From positions 12,976,030 through 13,040,029 of the forward strand of contig JAKZAP010000016.1 in NCBI GenBank assembly GCA_023053575.1: a stretch of DNA of 64,000 bases. Reading direction: 5' to 3'. Position 1 is the stretch's first letter. Every line of letters starts with the position of its first letter. Positions 1 through 12,907 of this stretch are shown piece by piece. Position numbers and translations under genes: made by a program. Under the pieces are notes generated by a model. It saw only the letters and a program-made list of their open reading frames with translations. It did not search any database and was not told the origin of the DNA. Source of the stretch: Branchinecta lynchi (taxonomy: Eukaryota; Arthropoda; Branchiopoda; Anostraca; Branchinectidae).

Positions 1-531
1 CGGAAAACTGTTGGAAGTCAAAGTTTTATTTCTAGTTGATTAGATAAGCGATTTAGGGGTAAGAAGAGATGCTGAGTCCCTGAGTCCCTGTGTGACAATC
101 GTATTTTACCCGGACATATAGTTCGACCGGAATCCGGCTGGAATCGGAAAATTTGTTATAAGCTAAATTTCTATTTGAAGTTGATTAGATGTTCATTACT
201 GGGGAAAGAAGATACCCTGATTTCGTCTTTGAGCTTTCTTTTTTCGCCGGACAAGTAGTTCTGGAGTTCGGCCGGAACCGGGAAATTGGTAGAAGTGGCA
301 GGAAGTTTTCGTCAAAACAGATATGACTTATAGGGGTAAACACACATGCTGAATCCAAATCTGAACTTGGTTTTCTCAGGTGATTAGCGATTTGGCCTTA
401 ATCTGTTTCTGAATTTTAGTTGTAAAAATGTTCAAGGAGTCTGGCGAAGACTGGATCTGGCTAAGACAAGACCCAGTTGTCTGGATCAGATATTGAATTT
501 TTGGGATCCCATCGAAACCTTTGGTCTTGTT
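1..531 (+). repeat. Family 1 interspersed repeat, 3' part
   Basis: This copy contains ~130-bp units with CCGGACAAGTAGTT and GGAATCCGG motifs. It ends in the diagnostic terminus GGGATCCCATCGAAACC followed by TTTGGTCTTGTT. The other end is cut by the window border. Direct comparison with ten other copies here defines the family. Confidence 0.8.
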
Positions 532-837
532 TATATTGATATTTATGTTCCGGTACTCGATATTTTGTCCGATATATCGATGCATCATTGTCGATAGATA
601 ACATCGCCCAACCCTAGATTTCGATCAACAATACGCAAAGATAGAACGTAAATACAATAGGCTTGGAACGGTTCAAATATACCAGAAGTACATTTCTAAT
701 TTTATTTAGAAGCCTAGGACTCTAAGACTGGAGCCTTGTAGACAGTCCTAGGCCAAATTTTGATTTTCAACAATATGCATTTGAAGTTAAAATTTTGACG
801 TCGATTCTACTTCATGTTCTGCCTATGAAAGGGAAAC
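532..837. other. Unassigned intergenic stretch
   Basis: AT-rich sequence between two repeats. I see no gene, RNA or recognisable repeat. The short open frame overlapping its start lies mostly in family 1 sequence. Confidence 0.5.
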
Positions 838-3800
838 TAGACCTACGTTGCCCGGGCAACGTGAAGTGTTGCGGCAACCTTTGTCCGGCTTCGCCGACTA
901 AAGTGTTGCGAGAGCAACACTTTGGTTTTGTTTCTTCGCTGTCGGTTAAATGCTGAAATTGTCAACTTATCGAAGCTTTTAAAACGGTATGTTCTAAAAA
1001 GAATAATCACATGATCAAAAGCTGTTCTTTAGCGTTGTAAAACCAACAACAAAACAATATCGGAAGAAGGGAATAAATTGACTCGGCGGTCAGTTGAACT
1101 TTATCCTTTTCAATCGTAGATATCGTGACGGATGAAAACTTGGAACAATATCTTATATAATCTAGTTGGTATTATAAAGCTATCCGTAACGTTTCATGAT
1201 TAAAATACCATAGATAACACTATTAATTATTACAAAACTACCTTATTGTTTTACATTACCGTATCGTTTGTCCGCGTTGCGTAAACAGTTAATCCTAGGT
1301 TATAGTGATAGACCATCGATACAAACTTTCTTACCGTCATATTTACAGAAATCGAATACATGTACACCAATTTTCAAAAATTTCTAGCCCCTCGTGAACC
1401 GATTCTTACTTACAAGTCCTTCTCCCGTAATTGAAATCAAATTCACCTCATCGCTGAAAATGATTATAGCAGAAAAGCCGATTATTACTTACAAGTCCCA
1501 TGCATGTCTTACAATTGGGAGCAAAATTGTTCTTACCATCGAATACACCTGAAACAAATAACAGATATACCAACTAGGAAAAGCTGCCAACTCCTCATTG
1601 TCGAAGATGATTATGAGCTAACAGTCGACTGTTGCTTACAAGTCCCTTACATGTCTGACAGCTGGTATCGCCTATTTTTTGGTTTCAGTGTGTACGTTAC
1701 TCCTGAAGTTGTCAACCCCTTGAAACTTTCAAACGGGTTTATCTCATGAAGGATTTTTGTTCAAAAAAAATGGATGACATATACTTAGATCAGCTCATCA
1801 AGTGCTATCGATTGCCCTAACCACAACAAAAGAATATCGGAAAAAGTGACTTTGCAGTCAGTTGAACTTTATCCTTTTCAATCGTAGACATCGTGACGGA
1901 TGAAAACTTGGAACAATATCCTATATAATCTAGTTGGTATTATAAAGCTATCCGTAACTTTTCAGGATTAAAATACCATAGATGACCCTATTAATTATTA
2001 CGAAACTACCTTGTTTAACATTATCATTTGTACCCGTTGCGTAAACAGTAAATCCTAGGTTACAGCGATAGAACATGGGTACACCGGCTAGCAAAAGTTG
2101 TAAACCCCTCATCGCTGAAGACTTTTGTAGCATAAGAGCAGATTATTACTTACAAGTCCCTTGCATGTCTTACAGTTGGGAACCAAATTGTTCTTACCAT
2201 CAAATGACAGGTACGCCAACTAGCGAAAGCTGCAAACCCCTCATTGCCGAAGATGATTATGAGCTAACAGTCGACTGTCGCGTACAAATCCCCTACATGT
2301 CTCAGAACTGGTATCGCCTATTTTTGGTTTCAGTGTGTACCTTACTACTGAAGTTGTCAACCCCTTGCAACTTTCGAACTGGCGTATCTCATGAAGGAGT
2401 TTTTGTACCAAAAAATGAATGACATATACTTTGATCAGCTCATCAGCGGCTATCGATTGCCGTCGTGAAAAAAAAATCTACCTATCTTATATAATCTTGT
2501 TGGTATTATAAAGCTATCCGTAACTTTTCAGGATTAAACTACCGCAGATGACACTATTAACTATTACGAAACTACCTCATTGTTCTACATTATCGTTTGT
2601 ACCCGTTGCGTAAAAAGTTAATCCTAGGTTACAGCGATAGACCATCGATACAAACTTTCTACCGTCAGGTTTATAGAAATCGAATACAATGTGCACCAAT
2701 TTACAAAAGTTCTAGCCCCTCGTGAACCGATTCTTACTTACAAGTCTCTCTCCCGCGATAGACATCAAGTTCACCACCGGATAAAAATAATGGGTACACC
2801 AGCGAGCAGAAGTTGTAAACTCCTCATCTCTGAAGATGATTGTAGCATAACAGCCGCTTATTACTTAGAAGCCCCTTGCATGTCTTACAATTGGGAACCA
2901 AATTGTTCATACTATCGAATACACCGGAAACAGATAACAGGTGCACCAAGTAGCAAAAGCTGCAAACACCTCATTGCCGAAGATGATTATGAGCCGACAG
3001 TTGACTGTTGCATACATGTCCCCTACATGTCTCACAACTTATATCGCCTATTTTTGGTTTCAGTGCGTACGTTACTACTGAAGTTGTCAACCCCTTTAAA
3101 CTTTCAAACTGGTTTGTTTCTTCGCTGTCGCTTAATGCTGAAGTTGTCAACTTATCGAAGCTTTTTAAACGGGATGTTGTAAAAAAATTAATCATATGAT
3201 CAAAAGGTATCAGCGTTGTAAAAACAACAACAAAATAATATAGGAAGAAGGGACTAAATTAACTTTGCGGATTGACAGCCTGACGAGGACCCTTGCCAAG
3301 AAGGGCCGAAATATCGCTGATGAAGAATCGTAGCTGACGTATCCGTTGTAAACATTGTTTGAATAAATGTTTCAAAGTCAGCATGGGCTCAAAGAATATC
3401 TTATCCTTAATTTTTGCGTCAAGCAGATGCGTAATAAGAAAATAGCAAAGGATACTGAAATCCCAATACAGAACCCTAGCTGGGGTTATTTCAAAGTCAG
3501 TTGAACTTTATCCTTTTCAATCGTAGACATAGTGACGGATGAAAAACTGGAACAATATCTTATATAATCTAGTTGGCATTAGAAAGCTATCCGTAACTTT
3601 CCAGGATTAAAATACCATAGATGACATTATTACTTATTATGAAACTACCTCATTGCTTTACATTTTCGTTTGTATCCGTTTTGTAAACAGTTAATCCTAG
3701 GTTACATTGATAGACCATCGACACAAACTTTCTTACTGTCAGATTTATAGAAATCGAATGCAATGTGCACCCAATTGCAAAAATTCCTAGCCACTCGTGA

Positions 3801-4300
3801 ACCGATTCCTACTTACAAGTCCCTCTCCCGTGATATACATTAACCCTTAACCGAAAACAAATAATGGGTACACCAGCTAGCAAAAGTTGCAAGCCCATCA
3901 TCGCAGAAGATGATTGTAGCATAACAGCCGATTATTACTTACAAGTCCCTTGCATATCTTACCATTGGGAACCAAATTGTTCTTACCATCGAATACACCG
4001 GAAACAAATAACAGGTACACCAACTAGCAAAAGCGGCAAACCCCTCATTACCAAAGATGATTATGAGCCAACAGTCGACTGTTGCTTAAAAGTCCCCTAC
4101 ATGTCTCATAACAGGTATCGCCTATTTTTGTTTTCAGTGTACCTTACTACTGAAGTTGTCAACCCCTTTGAAATTTTCAAACTGGTGTATCTCATGAAGG
4201 AATTTTTGTACCAAAAAATGGTTGACATATACTTTGATCAGCCCATCAATGGCTATCGATTGCCGTCGAAAAAAAAATTCTACCTGTCTTAGTTCAAAAG
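838..4300 (+). repeat. Family 3 satellite-like element cluster
   Basis: It starts with a hairpin-rich head (palindrome ACGTTGCCCGGGCAACGT at 845-862, then a CCGGC/GCCGA hairpin and AGTGTTGC/GCAACACT at about 903-924). About four body units of 0.6-1.0 kb follow, each restarting near AACTTTATCCTTTTC (1094, 1866, 3503) or shortly after it (about 2490). Units contain ~150-bp subrepeats marked by CAAAAGCTGCAAACCCCTCA. The subrepeats stay open in one frame and give repeated peptides such as CKPLIAEDD. I treat these as by-products of repetition, not genes. A head copy in the opposite direction (AAGTGTTGC/GCAACAC) lies at about 5018-5042. Confidence 0.75.
3280..3317 (+). ncRNA. Hammerhead-like core in Penelope-like fragment
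   Basis: CTGACGA, then a stem (GGACCC...GGGCC with an A bulge), then GAAATAT, followed 27 bases later by GTATC. This matches the hammerhead core order CUGANGA - stem II - GAA - AU...U - H. A flanking stem I is not convincing. The surrounding repeat (about 3270-3420) recurs at 32.4, 48.8, 51.6, 54.2 and 55.4 kb. Confidence 0.5.
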
Positions 4301-4640
4301 TTGACTTTTTTGCCGTAGGCCAACTTTCTAACGTCACGACTTAGAAAGGAGCAAAGGATAAGCTCTAGTTTCTTTAGCAATGAGAGAACTTTTAAAGTTT
4401 AAGGGGCACATCTGATACCGTTACTCTACCGCAAACCAAAGTGCAAAAAAAAAAAAATTATAAACTCAGCTGGAATCGTCGCAGACATGGACAGAAACAA
4501 TAGATGGCAGCACTTTCGGACCCGTGGGAAAAAGCCACTTTTTTGTCTCTGTAGATTTTTCTATTTATCACTCAAAGAAGATATGTTGGCTGTGGGGCCG
4601 GGTAACTGCCGCATATATTTAACACTTATAGATTTTAGTC

Positions 4641-4978
4641 CATCTTCAATTTGAAACTGGTGCCTGCCTGCTAGCGTGCTAGAACGGAGCTTTCCACTCG
4701 AAAGCAGAAACATGGTTTGATGAAACGAAAGGTTCGCTACACAATTTGAGATGGTCCTCTCCGACATAGGCTATACAACTCCACTTCACTTCGCAAACCG
4801 TAGGCTCTGGCTCGAGGACAAGCAAAAACCATCCTTATTGGCCCCAGGCAAGAGTTCTACGGAGCTTTCCAAAATGTAATGTCATATTCATCAATCCGGC
4901 CTAAGGTCCACACTTTCCGTAAAAACCGCACAGGTTAGACCCTTCCCAGTTACCAGGAATAAAATGAAATCGGAGTCA
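4641..4978 (-). repeat. Dispersed repeat, partner of 37.1 kb copy
   Basis: About 335 bp that match 37081-37415 in the opposite orientation at high identity by eye, e.g. GAGCCAGAGCCTACG and AAGCTCCGTAGAACTC are shared. No coding frame is conserved. It is followed by a poly(A) run at 4982-5007 on the plus strand. The type of element is unknown. Confidence 0.75.
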
Positions 4979-5399
4979 TAGGAAAAAAAAAAAAAAAAAA
5001 AAAAAAACGAGGACAAAACCAAAGTGTTGCTCTCGCAACACAATAAGAATCCTCTCGTCTCAAACCATCCAGGTGGTAAGTAAAGGGGTTAGCCACGATA
5101 TTGTAGAAGAAGGAAAAGGTTGCTGGTTTCACGATCTACACGGAGAAGTTGGGTAGAAACATCGTGCTTTGTGGCCCCGTCTTAGTTGTTGCGTGCTATC
5201 TCAGATTAAGCTGTCTGCGCAACTGGTTCTTCTTGACTCTCCTGACCCCGAGTAAGTCATTTAACCAAGAAGTCTAAAGCGGTGGAATTTTTGGCAAAAC
5301 AGTGAGAAATTCGAAAATTAAAGATTGTTACGGGTGCCTCTTCTGTTTCAAAGTCTCTCCTCCCAGAAGTCCCAGTATTAACAGACAGTTGTTCAGTTG

Positions 5400-5660
5400 C
5401 CGGGTTTTCGTAGCTGAACTGACTGGTGGTTAAACTGACTGGTAATCGAACTTACCAGTGATCGGACTGACTGTGAGACGTGCTGGCTCGACTGATGGGT
5501 GGTATCAAGGTGGCACGAACCAGCGGATGCTGTACTGAGGGGTGACCTAACCCAAGTAACGGATGGCTGAAGTAACGGACTCTGGTGGTCCTGCTGTGAT
5601 GGGGCTGAAGGTGGCAGTGTTGCAACTCGACCGTCAACGTTTGGTGGTACTGGGGTCCCG
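5400..5660. repeat. Degenerate minisatellite
   Basis: Loose ~20-bp units built on GAACTGACTGGTGG-type words. A similar degenerate array lies at 17590-17850. No gene is seen from 5043 to 5790. Confidence 0.5.
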
Positions 5661-5796
5661 AAAACGCGGCATTTTCGCGGTATCCTCGAACCAAATTAAA
5701 AAAAAAATTGCGTTGACATGAAAGAGACGAATACTGATATACTGAGAGAGTACTGATTCCATATTCCGAAAGTATAATATTTTAAATGTTGGAAAA

Positions 5797-6081
5797 ATTA
5801 GAGATTACCAGATTGGAACGTTTGTATACCAGTGTCTTTATGAACTTGGCCCAAAAGTGTTTTCTGATTTATTTCAAATGAATAGGTTTAATCATGATTA
5901 TAACACAAGAAATGCGGAACTACTGGCGAGTTAAGCGAGAAACACTACACGTTCGGGTTTTGTCATAAAGCATTTGGGAACTGCAGTTTGGAACTCGATT
6001 CCTTGTGAAATCCAGAATGCGATAAGTTTGGATCAGTTCAAGGTCCGACTAAAGAAACATTTCTTGACAGACCACCATTGA
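5797..6081 (+). pseudogene. LINE reverse transcriptase C-terminus (fossil)
   Basis: One frame reads IRDYQIGTFVYQCLYELGPK, then FNHDYNTRNAELLA, a TAA at about 5932, then GFVIKHLGTAVWNSIPCEI and FKVRLKKHFL before TGA at 6079-6081. The HxYNTR motif, the (G)xxxWNSxP motif and the final FKxxLKKHF helix are the standard C-terminal end of many non-LTR retrotransposon polymerases. The internal stop and missing upstream RT domain show a dead 5'-truncated copy. The AT-rich 3' tail runs to about 6450. Confidence 0.82.
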
Positions 6082-6449
6082 TACAATTTTAATCCATTTG
6101 TTGAGTTGATTGGTCGATTTTGGTACGACGGCATGGTTTCCCACTTACTACTGTTTGTTGTTGTTATTTTTTTTCTTTGCTTTCTTTCTTCATTTATTTT
6201 TCTTGTTCCTCTTTCAGTTTTCTTCTCTTTTTTTAAAAAGTATATGAAAATTAATGTAACGTGAATCGTGAATCTTTTTTTTTTACTGCCCCCACAGGCC
6301 CATTCGGGCTTTCATGCAGTCATAAGTATCGGCTACTATATAAAGGATGTTAAGAGGGTTATAAAAGGTGTATTTATGTAGTTTAGCATGTAAAAGTTGG
6401 TTTGTATAACAAAGAGTATTAAACTAAAAAAAAACTAAAACTGAATTTC

Positions 6450-9400
6450 CCTGCTTCGGGAAGAATAGCAAATTTCATTTAATATGAATTTGCTGTTTAT
6501 GCAGTGGTATATCGCCGTTTCTGAAACCACATATATGGATTTCTTCAAGCGAAATGCGGCAAAGTTTGCCGATTCTTTCCATTTCGTGGTCTGCGATACA
6601 GTTCAATTTGTATGTGGTATTTCCCTCAGAATCGCAGTATTATACCGCGAAATGCGGCACAAGTGGCAACACTGATAAGGTAAGGTAAGGTCTGAATAAC
6701 GACCAAAGGCCAACGGAAGCTGATTGGCGTTTATTTAATAGATTGAAGAGATCACAGAAGTTGGATACACATCTCTTGACAAAGTTTTCAACCGATCGGT
6801 CTTTCACTTGACATTAATTTTCGTCAAATTCGTGTTGGACAATTATGTTTTTCGACAAGGTGAGAATATGCACGCGGGGGTCAAGTAAAAAACTTATTTA
6901 GAAATAATAGTAGACACACATATTGAAGCCTGGAAAACAGTGCCGGTCGTTCTAAGAAGTCCCCAAGGTCTCGAGGAGTCCCTTGAGCCCCTACTGCTTC
7001 CGGTCGTTCTCGACACTCTTCCTCTCCTGACGAAGATCCAACTCTTGTTTCAGAGCAACTGTACGAGGATGGTGTAGCCGGATGGTCTGTGATGATTGTC
7101 AACACCTTGTTTTTAACGTGTATGTAACGTGGCGACTTGCCGTTCACGCAGTTGCCCTGTGCAGACTCGTCGACTGGGCATCATAGGATCATGCACCATA
7201 GGCTCAAAAATAAATATATGGAAAGTATATACAAGAAAACAGAACAGAAGTCGACATAAAAATTACCAGTAATACTTCGCTGTGTTATTGTTTCTATCAA
7301 TGCGGTTGATGTATTCCTCTTCTTCTTTGATATATCTGAGACATGGAGTAAACAATTATGTCATCAAGATATATACTGGCGTTGCTGCTCACGCCGAAGG
7401 ACTGGATGCAAAGCTGTAAAAAATGGTATTTCTTGTGAGAGTGGAATCACGTCTTCCAATTCGGAATCACGTTCATCTATATTTCGTGGAAACAAGCTTA
7501 GCTTCGAAGCGTTCCGGCAATAATCATCCCTACTAACCGTCTTCCGTTGACAATGAGTTAGGGAATTATGTTTTAGCAGGGAAAATTTTAGACGGGGACG
7601 TTTCAAGTAAGGACATTTTTGTTTGTGACTTTGTTCGACCATCTTGGTATTTTTGGGAGACATTTTGGCTAGATGGCTCCGTTGGATGTTACGTCCCATC
7701 ATCATGATGTGTGTATTAGCGTTGATGCCATCCATCCACGATGTTCATTTTCGCGTGAACAGGTCGACGGGTGATGACACCATCCAGGTGAATGGGTCTC
7801 TCCCGTACAACGACGCTCCTCAAGCCCTGTTGAATGGGTAGAAAAAGATGCCATCTTCGTCGGTCTTACTTAAACCCGTTGTCGTGTGCATGGCTCAATC
7901 CTCGCAAATCCTCATCAACAAATCTAGAACCCAGGTGTTGTCGTTGTTGATTAAGCACCATCTCATGCTCTCGACTGGTTCCCTTGTGGATGCTACTTTC
8001 CCCTGCTGCTGAAGTCTCCATCTTCAGAACCATCGTCAACAGACCTGCCTGAGTCGATTTAACTAACCGAGGCAACGTCGCCGTCCGGAGCCGTAACAGA
8101 ACTGAGACAGACACTTTAGCTTGGTATCTTTAGTTTGGTTCTGTCTTTAGCTTGGTATCTGTTGAGCTCAGCAGCCTGTCACGCGAAAATGACCCCTTGA
8201 TTGGTGAACTTTTTCATGTGAGGTTCTGGGAGTGGACGTTGGACAAACAACCCTGGGCTAAGCTGCCATGTTCACTGACCTTTCTTTCTTGCGGAAAACT
8301 TTAGTACGTTAGGAGTACCGGCGAAATTTTGGTTTAACATTTTGTCGGTAGGGGCTGTCAACAAGTACGTTCAGTTCGTAAAACGCTCCTGGGCGTCGAA
8401 CACCAGGCTGACAAATTCCTGCCGCATCTCCTTATCAAGAACTGATAATGATAAGAATGCTTCACAGCTAGTCACAGCCCACTGATGCAAGCAGAAATGC
8501 GTGACCATTGAACAGGTGATTGTACACGAATGCTTGTACACCAGGAGTTTAGCGCCATATATATATATCGCTGCCATATCGCTAGTTTGTTGAACATTGA
8601 AGGTCGGCAAGACGTGGGTATGCACAGATCTCGGGTAAGGTGTACAGAGACATCTCTCATCCCGGTCGGGAAATTGCATAGTCGGAGCAAGGATGCGTTG
8701 CGGGTAGGGACAGACGGCTGCTGTGCTGCACAGCAGTATTATACGTTCTTGTTGCTGCTATTCAGCCTTTTCTTTCATGACTGAATTGGGAATTCCCTCA
8801 GTTCGGTTCTATGGGTTGTCTACAAACTACCCGCACCGAAACGTCTCCTGTCAAAATTTCCCCCGAGGAACCTTCCCTTTTTCCAAACGTCCCAAAAGAA
8901 AACGTCCCCGGCTAAAAGAGACTAACAAAAATGCGAATATCTTCTTTTTTAATGTTAAGATTTTCAACCGGCCTCGCAGTCTTTCAAATCGGATTAAGAC
9001 CAAGACATGGGAATAAGACTAGTAAGATTGTCAATGGTCAACTACCATACATCATAACAATTATATTTAATACTATAAGCTGCTGTTTTTGTTATAAATT
9101 TCTTTGCTTTTATTTGTTCTACCTATGTTGCTGTCTGTCTGGACGTCACCAAATCATTCCCGCCATCTTCCATTTCCGTGATTCCTGTACAGCTTGTATT
9201 GTTTCACAGGAGCTTGTTGGTCAGAAATGCCTGTGATGCATATTTTCGTGATTTCCGCAGTAGCTACCTGTGGCTTACACGACCTAGAATAGCTAATGGT
9301 AAGTTCTAGCCAGCATTAGACAGATTGCATTATATATCTTTGGGGAAACAGTGCAAATCCCAAAGCAACGGGTCCCACATCCGCTCTTTTCTACACTATC

Positions 9401-9540
9401 CCTGCATCCAAAATGCAAATTGTTTGTCCGCCACCATGTGCCTCAAGATCGACGCGAACTCATAAATCTATGCTTGGGGACATTTGCCCTGGGAATGTCT
9501 CGCTTGGACATTTTCCTTGGAGCTCTGTCAGTCGTGGCGC
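6450..9540. other. Unassigned region
   Basis: Several open frames exist (the longest on the minus strand is 7735-7364, 123 residues). None shows a domain I recognise, and none is clearly splice-bounded. It should contain later exons of the damaged paralogue if they survive; I looked for CUB-type SPNFP and FCG words on the minus strand and saw none. A CAGTGGTATA... / ...GCAACACTG pair at about 6501-6675 could be a small hAT-like relic, at low confidence. Confidence 0.4.
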
Positions 9541-9563
9541 GACGAAAGTTTTTAAATCCTCAC

Positions 9564-10025
9564 CTTATAATTTCCTGGAACGTTGACTTCTATTGGCGTT
9601 GTTGTTGTCAACCAACGATTTGCTGGCAGCAAATCAAACTCATGTCCAAAAGTGACGACTGCATCTTAAGCTTCAAGTTCAGCCATCAACAGCAGTTGAC
9701 CATCGGTGTTTTTAAAATAGCCATGGGCGGAAATAAAAATATTCCCAGTCAAGCCAAAAAAAGGGGATGTGCACATTTTTGGCTCTGCAACTTCTTCGCC
9801 AATTGGCCGTCCGTAGGCGAGCCCCTTCACGTTATCAAGTATGTACTCGTACGACCAAACGCCAGCGTACGTAGGTGGATCAACGCTGACAAAAGCCCCA
9901 GTACTGAATTCAAAACTTTCCGTAAAGACGACCTGATAATCAGAAGGCACATTTCCCTGTGACAGGGAATCAAGCGCGTACGCCAAAAAGACACAGAAAT
10001 AGATGAGAAGGAACGAAGTTAGCAT
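9564..10025 (-). pseudogene. Paralogue of MAM-like/CUB gene exon 1, with in-frame stop
   Basis: The ATG at 10025 starts MLTSFLLIYFCVFLAYALD, a signal peptide. The next part, YQVVFTESFEFSTGAFVSVD then GVWSYEYILDNVKGLAYGRP, aligns along its length with ITEDFDSGFGVFENY and GYWTYRYELNGEQGLVNARP of the intact gene. A TAA at 9668-9666 (codon 120) breaks the frame. The same frame then continues with NRWLTTTTPIEVNVPGNYK to a phase-0 donor GTGAGG, the same position and phase as the intact gene's exon 1. I could not find matching linker or CUB exons downstream to 6.9 kb. It could be a pseudogene, a nonsense allele or a sequencing error. The long plus-strand frame over it is a shadow. Confidence 0.72.
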
Positions 10026-10376
10026 GTTGACTAGACAAAACGACTATTCACGAAGTCCTGTTTATCTTATCTTGTTTTTGTTTTTTTTTAAATCCAGAGT
10101 CACAGAAGGCATTGCGTAAAACCTCCGTCGGAATGATGAGGCATTCTGTCTAATTAATTCGCCTTATTCTAGTTCACCGCTCCTAGTGGACATTTTCTGA
10201 AAATCCTCCACTGTCTCGTTATCAACATTATGGCAGACATAGGAAAATAGATCCACCCACAGGTCGACGAGTAGAACACCTACAATCTGCTTCGCAGGTA
10301 ATGGAGGTTTTGCACTGTCTTTGGAGTAGATACTGCAAGTTAGCGTGCTCTGCTCACTGCCTTATGGATCCATGTT

Positions 10377-11360
10377 TTTGGGTTCCCAAAACGTGTGGAG
10401 GGATACTTAAGACACGCAAAAGTTGTCTTTGGGTCAAGAGTAAGGTCGAGTCCGTAGATGGGCTTTGTAGCCCTACATGTAGGGGTGGGGGAGGGGGTTT
10501 AAAATAAGGGGCAAGCAAAATATTTTAAAATAGCTAAATGTGATTGTACATTATGGGGTAAGAAGACATGCTGAACACGGTGGTGTTCGCCGGACAAGTA
10601 GTTCGCCGGACAAGTAGTTCGCCCTGAATCCGGCCAAAACCAGAAAGTTTGTTAAAAGTAAAAGTTTTATTTGAAGTTGATTAGATGTTTGACTTAGAGG
10701 TAAAAAGACATGCTGAACACGGTTCTGAAAACCATTTTCTCACCGGACAAGTAGTTCGCCCGGAATCCGGCCCAAACCGGAAAATTTACTTTGATTTAGG
10801 GGTAGAAAGACATGCTGAGCACGATTATGAAAACCCTTTTCTCGCCGGACAAGTAGTTCGCCCGGAATTCGGCCGAATCCAGAAAATTTGTTAAAAGCAA
10901 AAGTCTTATTTTTAGTTGATTAGATTCCGATTTAGGGGTAAGAAGAGATGCTGAATCCGTACATGACAATCGTATTTTTACCCGGACAAATAGTTCGCCC
11001 GGAGTCTGGCTGAAACCGGAAAGTTAGTCATGAATTAAAGCTTTATTTGAAGTTGATTAGATGTTCGTTGTAGGGGTAAGGAGATACGCTGAAGTCGTTC
11101 TTGAGCTTTGATATTTTGTCGGAAAAGTAGTTCCCGAAAGTTTCGATCAGTTTCGTCAAAATAAAACATGACTTGTAGGGTTAAACACGCATGCTGAATC
11201 CATATCTGAACTTGGTTTTCTCAGATGATTAGCTATTTGGCCTTAATCTGTTTCAAAATTTTTGTGGTAAAAATGCTTAAGGAGTGTCGAGAAGACAGTA
11301 CCAAATTGTCTGGATGAGATATTAAATTTGTTGGGATCCATCAAAACCTTTGGTCTTGTT
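10377..11360 (+). repeat. Family 1 interspersed repeat
   Basis: Near full-length. It starts with CCCAAAACGTGTGGAGGGA, then a unique region, then GGGGTGGGGGAGGGGGTTT. Tandem ~130-bp units with GCCCGGAATCCGGCC follow. It ends with the TTTGGTCTTGTT terminus. Confidence 0.8.
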
Positions 11361-11561
11361 ACTATCTCTGTTTGGACCTGTTTGTATTTTATGTCCTCTG
11401 TATTGGTGGAACGTGGTGAATTCACGAGTCGTGTTCATATAAACATATCAAGATATTCTTGTATTCTACTCTTTCTTTTTTAACCCTCCGTCTACGTAAC
11501 ACAAGTATTGCACCTACTTTCCTTTTTGTACAACCTTACTTTTTGTACAGCCATTTCAATG

Positions 11562-12026
11562 AATGTGTCCGGAAGCTCCGAAACGAACGAAAATGCTGAA
11601 TTAATTCAGCATTTTATGCAGCATTTCGGAGCATTAATTCAGCATAAAATCCATCGACAAATTCAGCAAGAATGCTAAATTTTTATGAAGAAACTGAGGA
11701 GTACGGCGATTCTCTCAGTGTTTTCGGCGGCAAACGTAACAAATTCAAAAAGACAACTGACAATTCGGCAAGAATACCAAATTTAAGACAACTGGCGATC
11801 ATGGTCAACGAAGAAAGGAAAGATAAGAAGGTTGGATATCAGTAGCTCATCCATTTTGTCAGCTTTATACAGCTAATTCTTTTTTCTTCTTCTTCTTCCT
11901 GACTTAAATTTTGATATTTTAGAAGTGTCAGAGAAGAAAGAAAGGTAACAGCTTTCGGACAAAAAAGAAGAAAAGAAAATGCAGCATTAATGCAGCATTT
12001 ACAGCATCAAAAAGCTTTCGGACATG
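11562..12026. mobile_element. MITE with TTCAATG target-site duplication
   Basis: 465 bp bounded by imperfect inverted ends (AATGTGTCCGGAAGCT versus AGCTTTCGGACATG) and flanked on both sides by TTCAATG (11555-11561 and 12027-12033). The interior is rich in GCAGCATT words and contains a palindrome centred near 11603 (GCTGAATTAATTCAGC). No transposase. Confidence 0.65.
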
Positions 12027-12907
12027 TTCAATGTCTCACTGCCGGTTGTTTTCATTAAACCCGTTTCTCTCTCTCTCTCCCCACTCTTACGTTTGTCTTA
12101 ATAATCTTTGCTTCTTCTCTAGTTACTGTTGCCTTATCGTTCTAATTTTGTTTCTACTTAAAATATTATAGCGACGAGGAGCATTCAAAACATTACTGTA
12201 TGCCAAATTGAAAAAAACGAGACCAAAGGTTTCGATCGGATCCCAAACATCTAACATTTGATTCAAACAATTGGGTCATGTCTTCGCCATTCAGTCTTCG
12301 TCAGATTCCTTGAACATTTTTACTGTTAAAATAAAGTTCAAAAATGGATTCAGCATGTCTCCTTGCCCCGATACCGTATTTCCAATCGATTTCAGAAACA
12401 GCTTTGAGTTTCAACCAAATTTCCAGTTTCAGTCGAATTCGTGATGAACCATTTGTCCGCAAGAAAACTAAGTTCACATGTGGATTCAGCGGACCTCCTT
12501 ACCCCCTAAATGAATATCTTATTAGCTTATAAAACATACATGTTTTTACCGTAAATACCCTTCCTCTGCCTCTAAAGATAGGACTAAAGGACACATTTAC
12601 GAACTGTAACAGTGAATCCTCATTGAACAACAAAATTATATATCAAATCAACACCTTAGACTTTTATGGTAACCTTCGATTACACTAGTTCTCTCGGACG
12701 TCACACAGAATAAAGAAATAAATGGCGGCTCCACGCGAAGAGCTATACTAGTTTGAGAATAAAGGGGCAGGGACAGCCATAGCCGAAAACTGGTCGACAA
12801 ATTTTGTTTCCGGTTTTCGCTGGATTCCGGGTGAACTACTTGTCCGGCAAGAAAATAACTTTCATATTAAGATTCAGCATGTCTACTTGCCCCTAAATCA
12901 ACCCCAA

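Noticed and set aside
2691..3182. 163-residue plus-strand frame with internal peptide repeats
   Set aside because: It belongs to the family 3 satellite. Repetition of an open frame among near-identical units is not evidence of a gene.
7364..7735. 123-residue minus-strand frame as a gene
   Set aside because: No signal peptide, domain or splice context. Length alone is compatible with chance in this composition.
9351..9962. Long plus-strand open frame (203 residues)
   Set aside because: It lies antisense over the damaged MAM-like/CUB paralogue exon, has no recognisable domain, and is explained as a shadow frame.
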